21,793 nt of DNA from Chara braunii (Eukaryota > Streptophyta > Charophyceae > Charales > Characeae). A program made the position numbers and the translations under genes. The notes under the pieces were generated by a model, which saw only the letters and a program-made list of their open reading frames with translations, had not been told where the DNA came from and ran no database searches. Numbering within the stretch: position 1 is the stretch's first letter; each line of letters opens with the position of its first letter. This document shows, piece after piece, positions 17,472 through 21,793 of this stretch. The stretch covers positions 70,612-92,404 of the forward strand of contig BFEA01001194.1 of assembly GCA_003427395.1 (NCBI GenBank). Reading direction: 5' to 3'.

Positions 17472-18300
17472 TTAAAACGAACACAACTCTGTCAGTGTCT
17501 TAGAAGTCCGCCAATCTCTGATGGATGCTATCTTATTGTCCTCAGGCCGAATATCGTCACTGTCTGGTACATGGCCTAGGTAAAGGACCTCTGCCTTGGC
17601 CCATTCGCACTTCTTCCGGTTAATGTTGAAGTTAGACTCTCTCAGCTTGCTTAGAATCTGCCGTAGATGGCCCTCATGTTCCTCGAGGGTCTTACTGAAC
17701 ACTAAAATGTCGTCTAGATAAACTAAAATGAATTTTTCTAACCACGGTCTAAACAAGTCGTTCATGCATCGCTGAAATGTAGCAGAAGCATTAGTAAGTC
17801 CAAACGACATCACTATGAACTCGTAATGCCCATACCTTGTCTTGAACGCCGTCTTGTACGGATCGTCCGGATGCACTTCTATCTGATGGTACCCTGATTT
17901 CAGATCTATTTTTGAGAAGTACCTCCATCTCTGCACTTGATCTAGCAAGTCATCTATACGATGCAGTGACTCTACATTCTTAATTGTGATAGCGTTCAAT
18001 CCCCTTTAGTCTATACACATGCGTAGCTCTCCCTCTTTCTTTGGGACAAACAAAACAGGTGCGGCAAACGGTGACGAGCTAGGCCTGATCCATCCTTTCT
18101 CCAGGAACTCGTCGAACTGCCTGCGAAGCTTCTCTAGCTCCTTAGTAGACATACGGTAGACTGCCCCCTTAGGTGTTCTACTGCCAGGTTCTATCTCTAT
18201 ATGGTGCTGGATTGGTATGGGCACTACTCCTGAAGGTGCTTCAGATAAATCCTTATACTCTTCCAGCAGACTGGTGATAGTAGGATGGATTTTCTCGTCT
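17472..18300 (-). pseudogene. Element 3 reverse transcriptase, active site intact
   Basis: Minus strand. Fingers in 18224-18006 ('GWIRPSSSPFAAPVLFVPKK', 'LRMCID'), then a stop (TAG near 18006-18008), then 17999-17472 with 'YFSKIDLKSGYHQIEVHPDD', 'YKTAFKTRYGHYEF', 'SFGLTNASATFQ' and the catalytic 'VYLDDILVFS' (YLDD at 17709-17720). Thumb: 'KCEWAKAEVLYLGH'. The stop between fingers and palm is a single codon in an otherwise continuous frame, so decay is recent compared with Element 2. Confidence 0.92.
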
Positions 18301-18970
18301 TCCTTTGGCTAGTCAGGAATCGGCCTAACATAGGCTACAAACACTTGCTCTTCGAGTTGCTCCTTTCGCATGAGTCTGGCGAATGCAGGAGCGTTGAGGC
18401 AGCAATGGGCAAGGGGGTTATCTACCACAGACTCATGGTGTAGGTGTTCTTGCTTGGCTTCGCCTTACGGACTAGGGAGCCTGCACTCGTGCTCTCTAAG
18501 GTGCAAAGTGGCTCCTACTGCCTCTTCCCAATCTGTGCCTAATACAATGTCAAACGGGAGACTCTCTTCCACGAGGAGGGTCAAGGAGTGCAACACCTTC
18601 TCTATCTTCCCCTCTTTCTCTAGGCGGAAGTAGGCGTGGACCCCCTCAACATACTCTTCAACACGAGGATGCTGACTACATGTTCCTCTAATCGCTGGAC
18701 CCTTACATTTAGCTTCAACTTCTTCAGCGCTTTACAACTGATATAACTCCCAGTCACCCCACTGTCTATCAGGGCTCCTACTCTAGCTCTAAAAATCTCT
18801 ACGCCTGCGAGGATAAGTTGTCCTTTCCCATCCTTCTTCATCTTGGCCCAAGCTTGCCTCCTCTCTCTTAACTCTTCAGCTAAGTCTATGAGGGAAGTGT
18901 CTAGAGAGACCTTAACGCAAGCAGTCTCCAGACAGCTTACTAGATGTCGGCCTGCAACCTCTGCCATGGA
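18301..18970 (-). pseudogene. Element 3 aspartic protease and protease-RT linker
   Basis: Minus strand 18967-18620 contains 'VGALIDSGVTGSYISCKAL', with an intact Asp-Ser-Gly active site (18758-18766). The C-terminal half continues after a frame change near 18620: 'LTLLVEESLPFDIVLGTDWEEA' (about 18510-18575), a normal retropepsin C-terminal block. In-frame stops follow near 18467 and 18310 before the RT. Elements of this type make the protease as part of Pol. Confidence 0.85.
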
Positions 18971-19076
18971 GATATGTGGAGTGGGAGACTCTACATCGCC
19001 CGCACACTCAGATTCACATACTCCTGAGGTAGGGGCAGTTGCAACCCCTACCGGCGGCTGTCTTTTGCTGCCCCAG

Positions 19077-20494
19077 ACGCAGCGCGGTCCCTATACTTAG
19101 GACAAAATTTGATGATATGACCTGGGTTCCCGCAGAACACGCACTGAGAACTGTTGATGCGTTCTTGCCATACTTTTTGCTCTATGCCGAGATCGTCCCA
19201 AAGTTGGCCCTCAGGCCGGGCTGGGTGCCACCATCCTTGTCTGGGAGGTGATCGACTAAAATGCGGACGGTTAGACGGGGGACCTCCCCTTCCTCCCGCT
19301 TGGCGTTTGCCATTGCCGCCAACCCCCTAGCCGCCTTGTCCTTGGCCACCTGGGGCCCGACCATTCTAGTCGGACCTTTGTCCTCCTCCTTGCGGCCTCC
19401 CTCCAGCCGCGATAGCAGCGTAAGTTCTCCCCTGGCCTGCGCTGTTGTCCTCCTCTAATCCCCACTCGATGTCAGAGTAGGGAACCTCGTCTGAACCACC
19501 TTCCTCCATCGTCAACATCAAACTATCTTTGGCCTTCATTTGGCCGGAGACGGTGCGTCCCTTCCACGTTTTCGCTTTGACAGGTCCTTGTGCAAGAACG
19601 TGCTAATTCGCGACGCTTGGGCGGCAAATGCAACTGCCTCCCCACTAAGAGTGTCATACGTCATGCCCCGCTGATTCTTCTTATCAAAGAAGTGTCCCTG
19701 AATATTTTCAGGCAGGGCATGGTAGAAGAGGTTAAGAAGTTGGGCATCCGTTACTCCATGCCCAGGGACCGCAATCAACTCGTCCATAGCGGACTTAAAC
19801 GCATTCACACTCCTCCACTGGCGAGTGTGTATAATTTGGAGTTTGTCGGAGGCTTTGAGCCCCCGCGTCACATCAAAAAATCTCTCTCGAAACGATTTCA
19901 GGAATTCGGATAGGGGCGTTAGTCTATAGTAGGTGACCACTCCGTTCTCGCAGTTTGCAGCTCACGCGAGTGACCTAGCAAAGCTGGTTGCCTCATCTCG
20001 AAGAGCCTGTAAGGCCACCAAAACGTGGTCCTCAGGCGTGACTCCCTATAAGTAGAGATAGGAGTGCACGTTGGCCTCCCAATTGTCGAAATCCTCCCCC
20101 TTCTTTCCACTGAAGGGTTCAACGGACCTTGACTTTCTCATAGCGTGGTGGGGCCAGCTCCTCTTCCTTAGGAGTCACTAACTTGGCGCCTTCAATAGCG
20201 CCAGTGCATAACTCTTTTGTCTTACTAATTGCCAGGTGGACCTGGTCCACCAGGTACTTCATCATATCACGCGCAAAATCTTTAACCAGCACGTATCGCA
20301 TCTATCTTTACTTCTAAGTTGCGGATGTACTGTGTTTGCTCGCGATGTGCAATTAGTAAAGACTCCACACTTTGGGTCAGGGTATCGAGTTTGGTGGCTA
20401 TCTCGGTCTCTTCCCTGATCTTCCCCATCCTAGTCTCTGCCGCCTTTAGATCTTTTTCTGCCCTTTCTGCCGCTTCGAGATGCCTAACTCTTTC
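19077..20494 (-). pseudogene. gag: Element 3 gag, capsid and nucleocapsid part
   Basis: Minus strand. A coiled-coil continuation (20494-20300, 'LDTLTQSVESLLIAHREQ') leads through a frame slip near 20300 into 20301-20119. The capsid core follows with 'FSGKKGEDFDNWEANVHSYL' near 20060-20120 and 19940-19536 'FLKSFRERFFDVT...LNLFYHALPENIQGHF', typical of the Retrotrans_gag domain; stops occur near 20050 and 19960. An acidic linker (19460-19530) and a Gly/Arg/Gln-rich basic stretch (19270-19440) follow. The end is a proper CCHC zinc knuckle 'CVFCGNPGHIIKFC' at 19102-19143, which binds genomic RNA in packaging. Frameshifts break the protein. Confidence 0.85.
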
Positions 20495-21007
20495 TTAAGA
20501 TAGGCGCCACTTCCATGCCCTTTGCTGCTCCTCCTCTTTCGCGTTTCTCCTCATCGGGTCCCCCTCTGCTTCCAACTCTCTCCTCGCCGCTTCTCTCTCT
20601 GCTTGGGGTATGGGCAGCTCGGCCTCCCTATCTTCTCCTAGCTCCAAATGTGCGGTCCATTCTTGTGTGCTCTTTTCAATCTCCTCCTCCTTACTCGTAC
20701 TGGCTCCCCCTCTTCTGCTTTCCAACGGTACTTCTTCTTCCACCTGCTTTTCTTCTTCTTCTTCTTTCTTCACCTGCGCTTGTATAGTCCCCATCTTCTC
20801 CTCCTGCTCCTTCGTCCATTTCTTCAACTCTTCCTCCATCTGCTTCTTCTTTGCTTCTTGCTCCTCCAGCAGGGCCAGCATCTTGGCCTGCTTAATCAGT
20901 TCCCTCTTCTCCATTCCCTCCTTCCTCTCTCGCAAGATAGCGGCAGCTCTCTCCTCTTGCTCCTTGCTGTAGGGGGTGGTACTAGTTCCAGACCTGAGGT
21001 CCACCAT
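20495..21007 (-). pseudogene. gag: Element 3 gag N-terminus, long coiled coil
   Basis: Minus-strand frame ending at 20495. I choose ATG 21007 (CACCATGG, strong eukaryotic start context) over the upstream in-frame ATG at 21022. The protein starts MVDLRSGTSTTPYSKEQEE and is dominated by Glu/Lys/Gln heptad-like sequence ('KKKQMEEELKKWTKEQEEKM') over about 130 residues, a probable coiled coil for Gag assembly. It ends at TAA 20495-20497; the coil resumes in the same frame, so the stop is a decay mutation. Plus-strand open frames over the same bases are Leu/Ser/Phe-rich mirror images of this coil and are not genes. Confidence 0.8.
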
Positions 21008-21301
21008 GGTGACGGTGCACAATCAACAGCAATTTTGCGCCTCAACATGTAGACCGAACAGGTTAGCTTGTTTCTAGGGGGCTTGTACTCTCTACTCGGG
21101 TTGGACTCACAACTCTATAGTCACATCCACAGAGTCCTATAGACCTGGACAGAAGAGAGGGGAAGATATGACTGACTGACCCTAACAGACTTGACGTCAG
21201 CAGGTACCAGGGTGAAGGTGCACATCCACGGGGTAGGGGATAGAACAGGGCTGGGAAGGATGGTACCGGTAGTCTTCTCGCTCCAGCTGGGTCGACGCTC
21301 C

Positions 21302-21459
21302 GGTCAACAGTCTTGGTCAAGTCGTCAGTCAACGCTCCTGGTCAACGCCCTGGTCAATGCCCTGGTCAACTTCGGTCAATACCCGGTCAACACCCTTGGT
21401 AAACCCTTGGTCAACCCCTGGTCAACCCTTGGTCAACGTTGGTCAACTCCCCTGGTCAA
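21302..21459 (-). repeat. GGTCAA (minus strand TTGACC) array, 12 copies
   Basis: Twelve exact GGTCAA plus two one-base variants in 158 bp, with irregular 9-16 bp spacing and CCCTT/CCCTG spacers. On the minus strand, which is the element's sense strand, each is TTGACC, the core of the WRKY W-box. Confidence 0.85.
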
Positions 21460-21674
21460 ACTTTCAACCTCCCGGCTATGGCAGACTTTCTTCTTCTTCG
21501 TCAAAACCTTTGACTTCTTCACCTCGGCTATGGCTGACTTTATCTCCCTTCTTCGCCACTTTCTTCTTCCTTTTCTCTGTGTCTATGTCTTCTACTTGCT
21601 GATAGTCTCCTTTCCCGAGCTTAGCAGCTATGGCTGCCGTCCCCCCTTCTCTCTCTTCCTCTCTCTCTCTCTCG

Positions 21675-21678
<4 letters not shown>

Positions 21679-21721
<43 letters not shown>
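21679..21721. repeat. CT dinucleotide microsatellite
   Basis: About 21 uninterrupted CT units, preceded by an imperfect CT tract from about 21649. It ends exactly at the adapter junction, a typical spot for assembly failure. Confidence 0.95.
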
Positions 21722-21723
<2 letters not shown>

Positions 21724-21759
21724 GTCTCTTATACACATCTAGATGTGTATAAGAGACAG
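21722..21759. other. Nextera mate-pair junction adapter (assembly contamination)
   Basis: CTGTCTCTTATACACATCT (21722-21740) followed directly by its reverse complement (21741-21759): two 19-bp Tn5 mosaic ends back to back, which is exactly the circularisation junction of Nextera mate-pair libraries. Translated on the minus strand it gives the well-known contaminant peptide containing SYTHLDVYKRQ. It is not genomic. Confidence 0.98.
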
Positions 21760-21793
21760 CACTCTCGCATGCACGCATGTACCAGGATCACCC
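21760..21793. repeat. Misjoined LTR fragment beyond the adapter
   Basis: Matches 13271-13304 at 31 of 34 positions, so it derives from a related LTR copy, not from that locus itself. Because it follows a mate-pair junction its position here is unreliable. Confidence 0.8.

Larger units (their letters stand above)
13026..21721 (-). mobile_element. Element 3: Ty3/gypsy LTR retrotransposon, minus strand, decayed and split
   Basis: Minus strand order from the right: leader/LTR-like sequence, gag (21007-19077), protease (DSG), RT with intact YLDD, RNase H, integrase, a tandem array and a probable 3' LTR. The pol wording differs clearly from Element 1, so it is a separate family. A solo LTR (14681-15978) splits its integrase. 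Its 5' LTR boundary and PBS could not be located; the right end is confounded by the sequencing artefact at 21722. Confidence 0.85.
21008..21721 (-). other. Leader / LTR-like region upstream of Element 3 gag
   Basis: No gene supported; the open frame 21191-21742 is driven by the GGTCAA repeat and CT tract. It holds the GGTCAA array (21302-21459) and three GGCTATGGC(A/T)GAC or AGCTATGGCTGCCG motifs (21473-21486, 21525-21538, 21626-21640) like those in the LTRs, suggesting part of it is a 5' LTR. No PBS or clear LTR end was found. Confidence 0.5.

Noticed and set aside
20515-21052. Plus-strand Leu/Ser/Phe-rich open frames resembling membrane proteins
   Set aside because: They are the antisense of the Glu/Lys-rich gag coiled coil, which produces hydrophobic-looking mirror frames.
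21191-21742. 183-codon plus-strand open frame
   Set aside because: It is a translation of the GGTCAA array and CT microsatellite and ends inside the sequencing adapter; no protein family resemblance.
21476-21778. 100-codon minus-strand frame with an Arg-Glu repeat
   Set aside because: It starts beyond the adapter, reads through it (SYTHLDVYKRQ) and then the microsatellite; an artefact.

Overview
This window is a nest of decayed LTR retrotransposons (Ty3/gypsy type, with chromodomain-like integrase tails) from a plant-lineage nuclear genome. I see no host gene, rRNA, tRNA, CRISPR array or bacterial-style operon. Support for a plant-type genome: integrase/RNase H wording typical of plant chromoviruses, a primer-binding site complementary to plant initiator Met-tRNA, GC-rich LTRs with TATA boxes, and nesting. 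The style recalls repeats of the streptophyte alga Chara braunii, but that is recognition from memory and is not proven here.

Layout. (1) Positions 1-7462, plus strand: Element 1, missing its 5' LTR (off the left edge). It has a leader (1-941), gag (942-2751), protease, reverse transcriptase, RNase H and integrase (2752-6361), a polypurine tract and a 3' LTR (6399-7462). Every domain is broken by frameshifts, stops or lost catalytic residues. (2) Positions 7463-12302, minus strand: Element 2, an older copy of the same family. Its 5' LTR (11184-12302), PBS (11169-11180) and leader are clear; gag and pol are heavily eroded. It stops at its RT active-site region exactly where Element 1's LTR ends, so Element 1 probably jumped into Element 2. 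(3) Positions 12303-13025: mostly unassigned, with one LTR scrap. (4) Positions 13026-21721, minus strand: Element 3, a different Ty3/gypsy family, with a probable 3' LTR (13026-13852), a ~56-bp tandem array, pol (14137-18967), gag (19077-21007) and a 5' leader/LTR-like region holding a GGTCAA array. Its integrase gene is split by a clean solo LTR (14681-15978) with 10-bp terminal inverted repeats and a 4-bp TTAG duplication.

The last 72 bases hold an assembly artefact: a perfect 38-bp Nextera mate-pair junction (21722-21759) follows a CT microsatellite, so 21760-21793 should not be trusted as contiguous.

The most interesting biology is in the non-coding parts. A leader block is far better conserved between Elements 1 and 2 than their coding regions. 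A short GCCATAGC-type motif sits downstream of TATA in LTRs of otherwise different families. The LTRs also show a TATA box inside a palindrome, a conserved GC hairpin, a W-box-like array, and a tandem repeat with tRNA box-B-like sequence. No intact autonomous element is present in the window.
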